The notes under the pieces were generated by a model. That model had not been told where the DNA came from. It saw only the letters and a program-made list of their open reading frames with translations, and searched no databases. Below, one piece after another: positions 1 to 12,182 of a DNA stretch of 64,000 bases. The stretch spans positions 51,779,980 to 51,843,979 of the forward strand of contig NC_068575.1 in NCBI RefSeq assembly GCF_025698545.1, written 5' to 3'. Position 1 is the first letter of the stretch, and each line of letters begins with the position of its first letter. A program made the translations under genes and the position numbers. This DNA is from Gossypium raimondii. Its lineage: Eukaryota; Streptophyta; Magnoliopsida; Malvales; Malvaceae.

Positions 1-600
1 GACTAGATACGATCTGCTTTTTGCAACTTCAGAGAGATAAGATCTGAGGTTTTAATCCGCTCCACTGCAACTTCAGGGAGATAGGATTTACAATCTTCAA
101 CCTTCTCCGCTGCTGCTCAGGGAGACAAGGCTTGGTGGCTTAAATATGCTTCCCACTATCTTGGAAAGATAAGATTCGCCGTCTTCGATCTGCTCCACTA
201 CTGCTTAGGGAGATAAGATCTATAATCTTCAACCTTCTCCGCTGCTGCTGAGGGAGACAAGGCTTGGTGGCTTAAATCTGCTTCCCACTATCTTGGAAAG
301 ATAAGATTCGCCGTCTTCGATCTGCTCCACTACTGCTTAGGGAGATAAGATCTACAATCTTCAACCTTCTCCGCTGCTGTTGAGGGAGACAAGGCTTGGT
401 GGCTTAAATCTGCTTCCCACTATCTTGGAAAGATAAGATTCGTCGCCTTCGATCTGCTCCACTACTGCTTAGGGAGATAAGATCTACAATATTCAACCTT
501 CTCCGCTGCTGCTTAGGGAGACAAGTCTTGGTGGCTTAAATCTGCTTCCCACTATCTTGGAAAGATAAGATTCACCGTCTTCGATCTGCTCCACTGTCAA
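1..600. repeat. 132-bp tandem repeat array (about 4.5 copies)
   Basis: A unit of 132 bp recurs head to tail. The same landmark (aatcttcaacc) starts at 92, 224, 356 and, with one change, 488. Each unit carries a string of short imperfect sub-motifs such as gggagataagatct and gggagacaaggcttgg. The array runs off the left edge of the window. It lies on the 3' side of the minus-strand gypsy element described at 1-7762, where plant Ty3/gypsy elements often carry non-coding tandem arrays between pol and the 3' LTR. That placement is inferred. Confidence 0.9.
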
Positions 601-3089
601 TGCAGGAATGCAAGATCTGCTCTTTCACTGATCTGTTCTCTGTGGAACATGACCTGTATAATGAACCTAACTATGCCTAATGATTAGGATGGCATGATCA
701 AAATGCATCAAATGCTCCTAACTAGACATGTGTGAATTTTGCATGAATGTAAAATTTATTTTTCCGAGAATGATCCATCGTAGGTTGTCATTACTCGAAG
801 TTTATTAAGGCTTTGTGACTGACGTGCTACAACGCCTTCTTACTTCACTGGCTTTTCTGAAGAAACATTTAGCCAGGCTGTCCCCCACTGTGAACCTCCA
901 AGTTTAATCCATTGGGATGCAAAATTTGTACCCTCTTTCTTCTACTGTGACCCAAGGGTAAAAATATCTGGCCTTTTCTCAATCCTCTGCTATCACAATT
1001 CGAAGATATAGAATGCAAAACTCTTTGGTTTCCTACACCATTCCTAGGGTGTCATATCAAATGATCACGCACAAATGAATGATTCTCTTCTCCAAGGAAA
1101 CCCCTTCTTATTGTTTGGTGATTTAAACTTTGTCACCCATCTGACATCCTGTCATTTTGTTTGATCAATGTTTTTGACAACAAAATCCAAAGAGATAGTC
1201 TTCATTTAGACTCTTCCTTCTCAGATTTCCAACCTTTAAACTTGGTGCGTTCTAAATAATAGTCTTGTTTTAGGCTCCTGTATTATTTAGAAACTTCTAA
1301 AGTAATATGCAAAACTTCCTTCGTGAAAGTTTTATTAGTCCATTAATCATTATTCTAATGCAACATGCTTGCAAAAAGGGTATAACAATGGATGAGAATA
1401 CAATTGGTTCTGAGCATAGCTCGAAAGGAATAGATTATCAAAAATAGTAAACAAGGATAGCAAAGAAATTGATTGGGAATGTGTATCTTGGAAAAGAATG
1501 AAGTATTCCAAGAATAACAAATTTAGTATGAATATAGGGTGCCCTAGATATCGCAGCTTGAACTTCTCTGTACAAACTTTTTAAAGATCCTTCTGAGTTT
1601 GACATGTGTTTAAGAGATCCACAGTACTCTGCCAATGCCCCAAGATGTTGCCTACCTTTTCCTGATAATTCAGGTATAACAAGATCACCACATGCCCCCA
1701 TCTGGTCAAAATTTAAACTACTCTGATCACCTCTTGCCCCATTCTAATCAATATTTGAGCCGCCCTTTTCGGGTTTTCAACTCAAATCCCCTTTGGTCTC
1801 AAGGCGCCCTTTGCGGGTTTTCACCTTGGCCTCTCCATTTTCTTTCTTCTTCTTTTTTTCGAAATAATTTTGATTGAATCTGAACTCATAGGATTAGGCA
1901 CGTCCTTGTTATCCCTTCTGATCAAAATCAACACTTTTTCAGATAAGGCCTTCAACATAAGGCCCTTCCCATCTTGGATAAAATTCTTTTTGTATGGGAA
2001 AGATCCCTTTCAATACCAGGTCCCTCTCAAGGAGTTCTCTAGGGTGAACCTTTTTTGTGAGCTCGCATCATTTTCTTTTGGCGCATTTGACCATGATGGA
2101 TAACTTTGAACATTCCTCTTCAATTAGATCTAAAACTTCGAGTGATGAATCTTGTCTTCAATAGGTAAAACCACGATGGGCCCAAGAGAAAGTCATTGCC
2201 CCAGCAGAGTAGTTTTTTTTGCTATCTTTTCTTTGGGCAATATGACATTAATCGTGAACAGACTGTAAACTTTTGATATTGTGCTGTTGTTCAAATTTAG
2301 TACATTGTCAGATATGATCCTTTTGGCGTTCCATATGATTCTTCAAGAATTGACATACGAAGCAGCTTCCACATATTTAGTAAAGTAATTGACGATCACA
2401 AAGATGAATTGATGACCGTCAGACTCTTTTGGCGAGATCGACCAAATGACCTCCATGCCCCACATAAGGAGAAGTCATGTACCCTGATAATTCTTTGTAA
2501 GGTGAGATCCATTTTCCGACTTGTTCTACCATCCTTAACAGGTCCAGAAATAGGTTACGATCTATGACATCTTCAAAGTTATGAGATCCCTCTAAACACA
2601 TGTCTCGCTCAGAAGGAGATTCTGAGTCAGTAGTAGCGTCACTCATGTCATTGATATCTGAGGACCCATAATAATTGCAAAAGAATGTACAAAAGAATCT
2701 GTGAATTTACGAATGATTATTTATACAATATAATTATGAACGAAAGAATGATGTGGAAGAAAATCCAAAAGAATGAAAGAATAATTACTCGCAAAGAATG
2801 AAAAAATATTGGCTCAAATGCAAAGATGTATGTTATTAGAATAATGATGTTTAGACATGAGCCTATTTCATAAAGGAATTCCTATCGTTTTTAGGCTAAA
2901 AGCAACAAGAATGTTCTGAACATTACTCTAAACAAGCTCTAAAGACTACAGAGATTTCTTCCGCAATCCAATTACTTAGAACACTCCCAAATTTTATAAG
3001 GGCAGACATCTAACAAGGTCCCTTTTCAATTGTGTCTCCGTATGTGAACACTTCTCAACACCTCTTCATATATTGCATTCATACCATTA

Positions 3090-4948
3090 TCAATCATGAC
3101 TGGGTATCGAATTTCCTGCATTAGATGAGTCATCCAACTTGACAATACCCATGTTGATGAATTTTTCAACTAGCTTTTTGAAGGCAATGCAATTCTCGAT
3201 TGAGTGCCCCGTAATTCCGGCATGATAATCGCATTGTGCACCTGTGTCGTACCATTTGAGATACGGGGGCTGTGGAGGTTTCACATGTAAAGGAGCAACA
3301 ACATGCGCATTGAATAAGCTTTGATACAGCTCCTTCTACGACATTCAAATTGGCGTGAACTGGAGCTTTTCAGTACCTGGCTTCACATATGATTCTTGCT
3401 TTAAAGGAACACGATGGTGGTGGTTTACATCTTTAACCTACCACAATGATTGGTCTTGAGTGGCCCTTGTTATATCTGCCTTCATTTTTCCCCTTATTCC
3501 CTTTCTTCCTTGAGGCTTTTATAGTATCTGGGTGCTCTACCTTCACCTGTTTTATTTCTGATGAATTGTCAAGAGCAACAAGATTGGATTTTGAGTTTTT
3601 CAGGCGATAGACTGGTGTCGATGTACCAGTCAGATATTGTCGGGATCTGATAGTAAAGAGTGCCTCTTGTGGATATGCGTCTGGTTGGGCCTGGACACTT
3701 ATCAAGGTAAAATCTGGAGAATATATAGGGTCCTCATTATCATCCCCAAAGTGAGTCGCTGGGCTTTTCCCTTTACCCAATAACTGGGTTAGCTGGCTCA
3801 TATTTATTTGGAATTCTAGCATCTGATTCCTCATTTCTTGTTGAAATTCAGTCAATTGCTTTTGCATCTGTATTTGCATTTTCTCTATTCTCTCTAATCT
3901 TTGGTCTATGCCTCCTGACTTTGCTCGGGTACTATAATGGTGTTCGGTTGATTGGTTGGTTTCCAGATTAACTGAGGAATGATGTAAATTAATTAGAATC
4001 TTTTAATGTTTTTAAATGCATATGAAGTAATGCAATGCATGAATGCAAAAAGACGTCAATTTTGATTCAATTCCATATAAGAAAACCTTACTAGAAAGCA
4101 AATTTCTTTACATAAAGCGAATTACAAATAAGACTTTGCCCTAGTACCCAGAACTCTGATCTTCCTGTAACAAAACTAATTCTTGCCCCCGATCCGATTC
4201 TAATTCATACTTCATACTCAGCATGTCAGCCTGTACTACTAAAATCTGTACGTAATCAGCTACTTCTCGAATCTAGACCACAGCTTCTTTCATAAGATGA
4301 TCTCTGCTCCTAACTTGACTCTGAAAGTGGTGGAGCTATTCATTATTACTACTTCGTTTGCGTTCAAGTGCTTGATCTGGATCTCACAATTTTACAGCAC
4401 CGTTTCTAGCTCTTCCAAGGAATGCACTTGCTGTCCCTCTTTTGCTTAACTCGTGCAACGACCCACTACTCACTCATCCCTGTTATACCTATCAGCTTCT
4501 TTGAAAAGGTTGGCACATTTACCGCTCTCGAGTAAACTCTATCCACTTGAAACTTTGAACATCGGAGTAAAGCCACATATTTTTCTATCGTAGGTACCAA
4601 ATCGACATTCCCAAACGTGAAGCAACTGTAAGCAGGATTCTAAAACTAGGCGAGGGCTCGAAACAAATGTTTGTCTACCTTCACATCAAGCAAATAAGGC
4701 AAGTCCCCATAATTGTCGTAAAATAACTGCCTAGCCTCATTATTCCATTGATTCCAAATTTCTTTCAACTCTTGCAAATTGTTTTGAGTTACACTGATGC
4801 GAGTAAAATCCCATAATTTCGATACATACCCATCGGTTAGGCTATCACCCTTTTCTTGCTGCGTTGTTTCAAACCAAGTTCGGACAGCCGCATTGTCCTC
4901 CACTTTATCAAGAAACCCTTTTTCCATGTCAAGCTTTCTATCTAGCAA
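3090..4948 (-). pseudogene. gag remnant of the gypsy element
   Basis: Pieces of a retrotransposon capsid polyprotein. The 4646-4948 piece contains the motif YGDLPYLLDVKVDKHL, typical of the DUF7745-like N-terminal part of cotton Ty3/gypsy polyproteins. The 3433-3879 piece is Gln-rich (a coiled-coil-like Q/M/L stretch at its start) followed by a Lys-rich basic tail. The 3090-3284 piece has CDYHAGITGHSIENC, the zinc-knuckle-like signature between gag and protease in this family. The parts are in the expected order on the minus strand. This is a fossil with several breaks and no sign of being maintained. Confidence 0.75.
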
Positions 4949-5538
4949 CCGAATCTGAACTGACGCCTTTTATGATAAAATGAAATGCCATGTCATGCAA
5001 ACAAAATAAAACACAAAAGGTCAGTGTCATATAATAATCAAGAAACAGTAAAACACCTAATCGGATGTCTACTAGGGTTCAGTATAGTTTTACCTAGGGT
5101 GGATTCCTAAGGTTCATTATATGAAGTTTGGCTTCTAGGGTAAAGGTACCCGAACCAGCAGATTCCTCCATCCTCACCCATTATAGGCTCATATGGATCG
5201 AGTTCGGTTCAGGGGAATACATTTCCCTATGGCTGCACGGAGATGAAAATCTCACGAAGACATAGGTACGGATGTATCCCGGAAGCAATCCACTACCCTA
5301 CACGGAGGTGAAAACCTCACGAAGGCATAGCTTCTCACTCCCACTTAAAAGGGTAAAAATGTTCAACTCATGAAATGTATAATGCAAACAATATTTAAGG
5401 AATAAGATAATGAATGCAAAAGGATGTTATGATTTTTAAAAAAATATATTTTTCTCGACCGTAAGACAAAAATTAATCAACTTTGTGGCTCGACTCTCTT
5501 TTTTTTTTTTTTAAATTTCCCCAGTGGAGTCGCCAAGC

Positions 5539-7762
5539 TGTCAAAACCATCTTTTTGAAAAATAAAATTTTAGGTTGTCGACTCTAAAAAAATGAAAATT
5601 TGGGAGTCGCCACTAATCTTTTATTGAGGTGTGATTGGATCACCTAAAAAACGGCTTTGGTCTACGAGTTTTAGAAAAACGGATCCGGGAGTCAGTTACG
5701 TACGAGGAAGGATTAGCACCCTCGTAACGCCCAAAATTGGTACCTAGTTAATTAATTAGTGTCTTAAGGTCGAGAATTTGGAAAAAACGTAATCCTTAGC
5801 AAAACTTAAAAGGTTACGTATTAAGACCCTTATTATTTCAGAGAAAGAAGATACCATACCCAATGCGTTAGGGCACAGCATTCTAATATTCCCCAAAATG
5901 AATTTGGCCAAAATACTTGTACAATAAAACTTTAAAAGAACATCCACTTATCCAAGATTTAAGAAATCACACCCAATACGTTAGGGCACGATTCCTCTAG
6001 AATCCCAAACTCGGAATATTTCCTTTACTTTAAAAGAACATCCACTTATCCAAGATTTAAGAAATCACACCCAATACGTTAGGGCACAATTCCTTTAAAA
6101 TCCCAAACTCGAATATTTCTTTTATTATTTTTAAAAAATCTTCATTTCGAGAAATCAATGCGTCACATCCAATGCGTTAGGACACAACGTGTTGAATTCC
6201 CAATAATGAGTTTTATTTTTGATTGAAGAGAATGCTCGATTGTCGGATTTAACGAAGAAAATAGGAACCCAATACGTTAGGGCTCAATTCCTTTGAAAAT
6301 CCTAAATCGAACATTATCTCAATTTTAAAAATTTTCTATCTTTAAATTTGAGTAAAAATGATGTAATGTGATTTTATACATACAAATGCTATAATAATAA
6401 TAACAACAACAATAATAAATACATTAATGACATAAAATAATGTAAACAAATGAATAAACGAAATAAAAAACAGAATCCATGACATGCAAAATATTAAATG
6501 TAAACACAATTATACAACGAATGGGAAAGCAAACAAAATAAATAAAGATCGAAGACATATAATATACACATGAAAATTATGAAGATTAAAATATATATAT
6601 ATATAATTTACAAATAAAATTTTGGGTTATAGAATTTATTTATAAATACAATACCTAATATACTTATGCAAATAAAGAAAAAATATAATTATACGTACAC
6701 ATATAAAATAATAAAAATAGGTATATTTTAAAAAGAAAAAGTGAGTATTTAATCATTTAAAAAAACGTAAATATATACATATAAATATGAAAATATTCTT
6801 TAAAAAATATAGGAAAATATTAGTTAAAAAAATATAGGAAAATATTAGATTAAAAAAATATACATGTACATATAAAAGGAATATACATAGATAAAAAATT
6901 AAATAATGAGTACATTATCAAAATTAATTTTAAAAAATAAATATACGTATATATACATATATATATAAATATGAGAAAAATATTAGCTGAAAAAAATAAG
7001 TATGTTCATAAAATATACATATATAGATTTTAAAAAATGAAAATAAAAATAATAATTACACTATTAATTAATAAAATAAATAAAAAGAACATAAAAAAAC
7101 TAAATTGAATTGCAATTAAAAAATCAAAAGTAAATCCATAAATAAATAAAAGTAAAGGACTAATTTGAACGCTTGAATTACATAGAGGGCTGGAAGGAAG
7201 TTTTCCTTCTCCTCTAAAACGCGCCGCTTCAAATGGATCAAATTGAATTTAAAATAAATAAAAGGGTAAATTAAAAAAATAAAAAAAAAACTTAATTACA
7301 AAAACATTAAAAGGCGAAGGGGCTAAATAAATAAATAAATAAATAAAATTCACAGTGGTATCACCTTCTTCTTTTTTTTAAAATCGTAAATAAGTAAAAA
7401 ATAATCGAACGAAAAAAATAGTAAGCCTCCTTTAAAAAACTGCCAATCGTTCTCTTTTTTTATTCCTCCATTTCCTCCTTTTTTTTTTCACAATGAAGGG
7501 AGAGGCCTCTATTTATAGCTGAGCCTCCCCAAATCCAACGGTACAAATCAGTTACATCAACGGCTAAGATTAAAGGGTATCTACAAATTAAATCTCTAAG
7601 ATTACTAAATCATATATTCTAATATTGCATATCATATCTAAGATTACATATCATATCTAAGATTGCATATATCATATCTTGGATTGCATATCATATCTAA
7701 TATTGCATATCCTCAAAAATTATGTTTCTATATGTGAGCTCGGGCTAAAATTGGGTATTACA
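5539..7762 (-). repeat. 5' LTR of the gypsy element (2.2 kb)
   Basis: On the plus strand it begins TGTCAAAACC right after the primer-binding-like stretch and ends at ...GGGTATTACA, giving TG...CA termini. It aligns by eye with the solo LTR at 27673-35622: both have ggagtcgccac, gggagtcagttacg, cgaggaagg and ccctcgtaacgcccaaaat near the start, and the related terminal sequence ttggg-attaca. It contains five degenerate copies, about 100 bp apart, of a motif like cccaatacgttagggcac (near 5858, 5969, 6069, 6169, 6269), then a very AT-rich stretch (6340-7200). Confidence 0.85.
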
Positions 7763-8930
7763 GGTTCGATATCTACTCATCTTGAGACCATGAGGTACAT
7801 GTCTCAAGGTCTACAATTATTGTCTTCAGATTTATTCAACATGTCTCGAGACAATTACCTAGAAATATACAATTTGATCATTTTTGTTCATGTTATCTCG
7901 AGACATAACCAATGTATCTCGAAACTATCCTGCCAAAATGTCAAAAATGTAAACTTTCCGATAAATAGTTGATGCCAAAACACTTCCTAAATCATACTAA
8001 ACTTGATGTGATATCTGGTCCCTTAATTGGGTCAAGGTTGAAGCTGCCATTTGGGCCTAAAACGTGGGCTATGAATGAAAAACCTAAAGAGACGATTGAG
8101 GGCTCTCTTAAGGCCCAAACCGTTCGATTTTAATTAGTCTATTAATTTCAACAGCTTTGTTTTATGTTTTATTCGAACATCATAAATATGTTTTAAAATA
8201 TTATGTTATTGTCATTACATAATGCATTTCTTTTACATTATCTTAAGAATAGTTAAATTACAATTCTAGTCCCTCTAGTTTTAAGGTTATATTTCTCCTT
8301 TTTCTTTTTTTTTTTGCATTTTATCAAAATGGTTAAATTTCAATTTTGGCCTTTATAATATATTTAAATTTGAGATTTAATCTTTATATTTTAATTTTTA
8401 ATATAAATTGGTCTTTATATTTTTATAATGCTATTAATTAGTCCAAAGAGTTTAATATCATTAACTTTTTGTTAAAATACTTTATTTTTATTTCTTTTAG
8501 GTTTGCCTTGATCTTATTTCTTCTTCTTTTTCTTTTTCTTTTACAATTTTATAAAATGATTAAATATCAATTTTGATCCTCTATTATGCCTAAATTTGAG
8601 AGTTAATTACTATACTTTAATTTCTAATGTAAATTGGCCCCATATTCTCATAATTTTATTAATTAGTTAAAATAATTAATATCATTAAATTTTTTATTAA
8701 AATATTATATATAATTTTTATAAGTGATACTATAATATATTTTAACCTTGAAATTTAAACTCTATAATCAACTCATAATTTAAATAGCGTTGCTGCAAAT
8801 GCCATGTGGCGAGCAAGAGTTTGGTATTTGCATGTGCCCGAGTCACACCTGATCAATTGCCCTATTTTAAAAACCAAGCCTCTTTCCAACCGCCTTTCTC
8901 CTTTTTATTAGCCCCTGTAAAGGACTAAAA
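7763..8930. other. Intergenic: motif cluster, repeat debris, duplicated AT-rich block
   Basis: No gene seen. 7766-7930 has a cluster of TCTCGAGACA-like palindromes. 8060-8170 looks like old retroelement debris (aaggcccaaaccgttcg). 8270-8500 and 8510-8735 are two diverged copies of the same block, offset by about 245 bp (shared pieces: aatttgagatttaat / aatttgagagttaat; aatataaattggtc / aatgtaaattggcc; ttaatatcattaa). A related block occurs at about 49560-49710. Confidence 0.6.
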
Positions 8931-9063
8931 TCTGTAATTTTAAAACCAGGTGGGTAAAGTAAAACCACACTGTGAAATCGCACATTCCGGAATCTCAATC
9001 CCCGAAAATTTAAGAAATAACTTTTCTAGGAGTCTTTTCTTACGATTCTGATCCCTGATCTGC

Positions 9064-11481
9064 ATGGTGAGTATCATTTCACCTCTCTCCCCCTCTGCTT
9101 TTTTTAAAACTAAATTTACTTCATAACTTTTTCCATGGAAATCTTTGATGGTTTGGTTTCTCGTCATATTTGCTCGGAAACTGAAATTTTCTTTGTTTAA
9201 TTGAACTTTTGAGGATTACGTAACGTATTTGACGGTTCTGGTTGCTGCAATTTTTTCCCTTTAATTTTGAACGCTCTTTGCCTTCATAGGATTTAAGATC
9301 GGAGCGGAGCACTGCATTGGTGGTTACTGATGACGCAAGTTATGCCCGTAATGCGCTGGATGCAATTTGGTCTTCTGAGAACGAAGACCCTAAACGCTTG
9401 GACCCTCTAATTATCTTTCAAACTTCTTCTTTAGGTATTCTATTTGAATTCTAATAATTTTTTGGTTATTTTTAAGATACATATATCTTTTTAAGGCTAA
9501 AATACACTAGCACCTACTTTTAGTTGGAGAACCTCGAGGATGAATGCATATTTTAAAAATGAGTAGCAAAAGTAAATATAATTTTAATTGAATATACTTT
9601 CATTTGTTATAGCTTTTCATATACATATATATATATATATAGTTAAAATTTGATTTTTGGTGAATAGAAAATGTCTTAATTCACTTTGAAACTAAAATAA
9701 TTAGTAAAGGCAACAATTATATTTCATCCCTCTTTAGTGAATAGTTTCGACTTTCTCATGCGCTTTTAATTTTCTTCTACTACAATCTTTTGATGTTTTA
9801 GTTGCTGGCTTTATTACTCATGTTTGAACATATGTTTTCTTGTTGGGTTACTTCAGCTCGTCTGCCATTGCAATCATCCTATGTAGACCAGGTCATTTTC
9901 TTCACTAGGTCAGTTGAATTCCCTGTTGATGAGTTGTATGCCGAAATCTTTAGAGTTATGACTCCTGGTGGGAAACTGGTGGTTTATCGAAGTTTTCAGA
10001 TTGAGATAAGTGAAGTAGAGACGGTAAGTATGTTGTGGTTTCATGAATTCGATGGAATTGTAGTAAAGACAACTTACTAGTGGTTCATGTAGGCATTGTC
10101 TGCTTTGGAGCGCAAGTTGCTATTGGCAGGTTTTCTAGAAGGGGAACGTTTTCAACTTAAAAAAATTGCTCACACTGTTGGGGTGAGTGCATATTTTATT
10201 CACCTTTTTAGGTTTAATACTTCTTACAGGTGCATGCAGCATGTATATCCAGGGTTTTCTGAGCTAGGTTTCTGATCCCTCCTTGCCTAAGTAAAAAAAT
10301 CCTTCTGTTCTGATGTTAGTTGATTGATAGATTTATCAATTCTAATTAGTCAATTGTAATTATTTTGTTTTCCCCAATTTGTATATGTAATGGTCAAATT
10401 CTGCTTTAGGCATGTTATCTTAATTTTGTCGTTCATTTCAAATTCAGCTTTATATTACCTAATGGGAGTTTTTGATAAAACTAACTATTGAAAACATTGC
10501 CTCTATTAGATTAAGGCTAAGAAGCCATCTTGGAAGATTGGATCTTCTTTTGCCATCAAGAAGACCGTGAAAAGTCCATTGAAAATTCAGATGGACGATG
10601 ACTCAGATCTCATTGATGAAGATTCCCTCTTAACTGAAGAGGATTTGAAGAAACCCCAATTACCTACTGGTAAGATGGCAAGACCCGACAAGACCAATAA
10701 TTTTTGGTTGTCAATTCTGTAGGAGGAAAATTTTAGGAATATCATATAACATAAATATACTATTTCTTCAGTTGGTGACTGCGAAGTGGGAAGCACAAGG
10801 AAAGCCTGCAAGAACTGCACTTGTGGAAGGGCCGAACAGGAGGAGAAAGTACAGAAGCTAGAACTGAGTGCTGATCAGTTGAACAATCCTCAATCAGCTT
10901 GTGGCAATGTAAAACTTGTTATATGCTTCTCTCTCTGATTTGGTTTGGTTGATTTAAATTGATTTTACTATTATGACAAATTTGTGGTGTTTAGTGGTTA
11001 CTTTCGGACTCTGTCTAATTGATGCTTTTACTTGTTCGGTTTTTGAAATCTGCTTTCTATTCAATCTTTCACTGAAAAGAAAAAGGAAAAAGAAAAAGAA
11101 GCAAAGCGTTAAAAATGAAGTCGGACTTTGTACTGCTGCTTTTCTGTATGCTTTGAAACTGTGGAGTGTTGACTAATACTTCTTTCCTTTTTGGTAATTT
11201 CTCCTTATGCTTTGAACTTGTGAACAGTGTGGACTAGGTGATGCATTTCGCTGCAGTACATGCCCATACAAGGGTCTTCCACCATTCAAGCTGGGCGAGA
11301 AGGTATGTGTTTTGTCTCAGGTTTTCCTTGATTCAGGCACCACACTCTTGTATGCAGACTGTAACTTTTCTCAATGAAATGTTGGCACACTAAATACTTA
11401 AATTTTAGAACAAGTATGACTTAGAATGATTTCTCCATCCAGGTATCTCTGTCAGGGAACTTCCTTGCAGCTGACATTTGA
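9064..11481 (+). CDS. DRE2: Anamorsin homolog, cytosolic Fe-S assembly protein DRE2
   Basis: Eight exons joined by GT-AG introns: 9064-9066, 9290-9434, 9857-10023, 10093-10182, 10510-10669, 10772-10908, 11228-11302, 11443-11481, giving 271 aa, the usual plant length. DRE2/CIAPIN1 passes electrons from TAH18 (NDOR1) to the cytosolic Fe-S assembly machinery. The N-terminal half is the methyltransferase-like fold ([15 protein letters not shown]). Then come the linker [14 protein letters not shown], the acidic [14 protein letters not shown], Fe-S motif A (C192, C201, C204, C206) and motif B CX2CX7CX2C (C232, C235, C243, C246). The end GNFLAADI fits the family. Exon 1 holds only the ATG, placed directly before gtgagt at 9067. 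This start is inferred from frame and the resulting MDLRSERS N-terminus. The N-terminal half diverges more from Arabidopsis than the C-terminal half, as is normal for this protein. Confidence 0.93.
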
Positions 11482-12182
11482 ACTCCCAAATGATGGATTT
11501 TTGGCCCAAATTTTAGTTTTTGGACACCTCAAAACATTAGATACTGGTTTGGCTTAGTGGTTTAATGTGGAAGTTTAAAAAAATACATGCAGTTCTTATG
11601 TTAGTGTTCAAGTGGATATTTTATTTTTAATGACGAATATAATTATTTTATCGGTTGAATTTCAAGTTCTTTTTTTTTGTTTTTTTCTATTTAACAGTCT
11701 CAAAATACAATCTTTGCATTATCGCAAGAAATCGTAACAGCATGGTTTTTAATTGTCTTTCATTATACACAAACTTCTGACAGTATATCCTTCTAGTCCT
11801 AAATAGCGTTATATCATAGGAAATTATTGGTGGCTATGCGGGTTATATATTCTATGGAATGATTTATGATTTTACAATGATTAAAATGAAATATTAAATA
11901 TCATAATAATCATAAATAACAAAGAAGACATTTTTGCGCGACATAAAAGCAGGGTAGATTGATTGCAGACATCTCTGCTTCATATACTACAAAATCTTCA
12001 TCCGTTGACGGATGCTTTATTTAAGCACAAGGAAGAAACTGGTGAATGGCCATCAATGCAAAAAATGAACATAAATGCCTAAACTCCTCGGATGCAATCC
12101 AAAACCTTCAATTGCAATATCTGCCAACCCGGTTACATGTTAGTTGAAGACCCTAATCCATTGGCCACGTCGTTCAATATGT
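11482..12182. other. Convergent 3' flanks of DRE2 and the uL24 copy
   Basis: About 700 bp between two convergent genes. It should hold the 3' UTR of DRE2 on the left and that of the uL24-like locus on the right. It is AT-rich with a T-run at 11669-11677. No ORF or RNA gene is supported. Confidence 0.5.

Larger units (their letters stand above)
1..7762 (-). mobile_element. Ty3/gypsy LTR retrotransposon, broken, left end outside window
   Basis: A minus-strand LTR retrotransposon fossil. Reading right to left it has a 5' LTR (5539-7762), a primer-binding-like stretch next to the LTR (ggcgactccactgggg on the minus strand), gag pieces (about 4950-3090), an integrase-like piece near 2400-2330 (minus-strand motif VNYFTKYVEAASY) and a 132-bp tandem array at 1-600. 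The other LTR is not in the window. The gag N-terminal piece resembles the plant DUF7745-type domain found in cotton gypsy polyproteins. Coding sequence is spread over several frames with many breaks, and a full set of pol domains is not recognisable, so it looks old and dead. A Tat/Ogre-like lineage is possible from the long LTR, but this is a guess. Confidence 0.8.

Noticed and set aside
1-600. CRISPR-like regular repeat
   Set aside because: The repeats are contiguous 132-bp tandem units without variable spacers, in plant DNA.
9802-10080. 92-codon ORF as a separate gene
   Set aside because: It is exon 3 of DRE2 plus read-through of both flanking introns.
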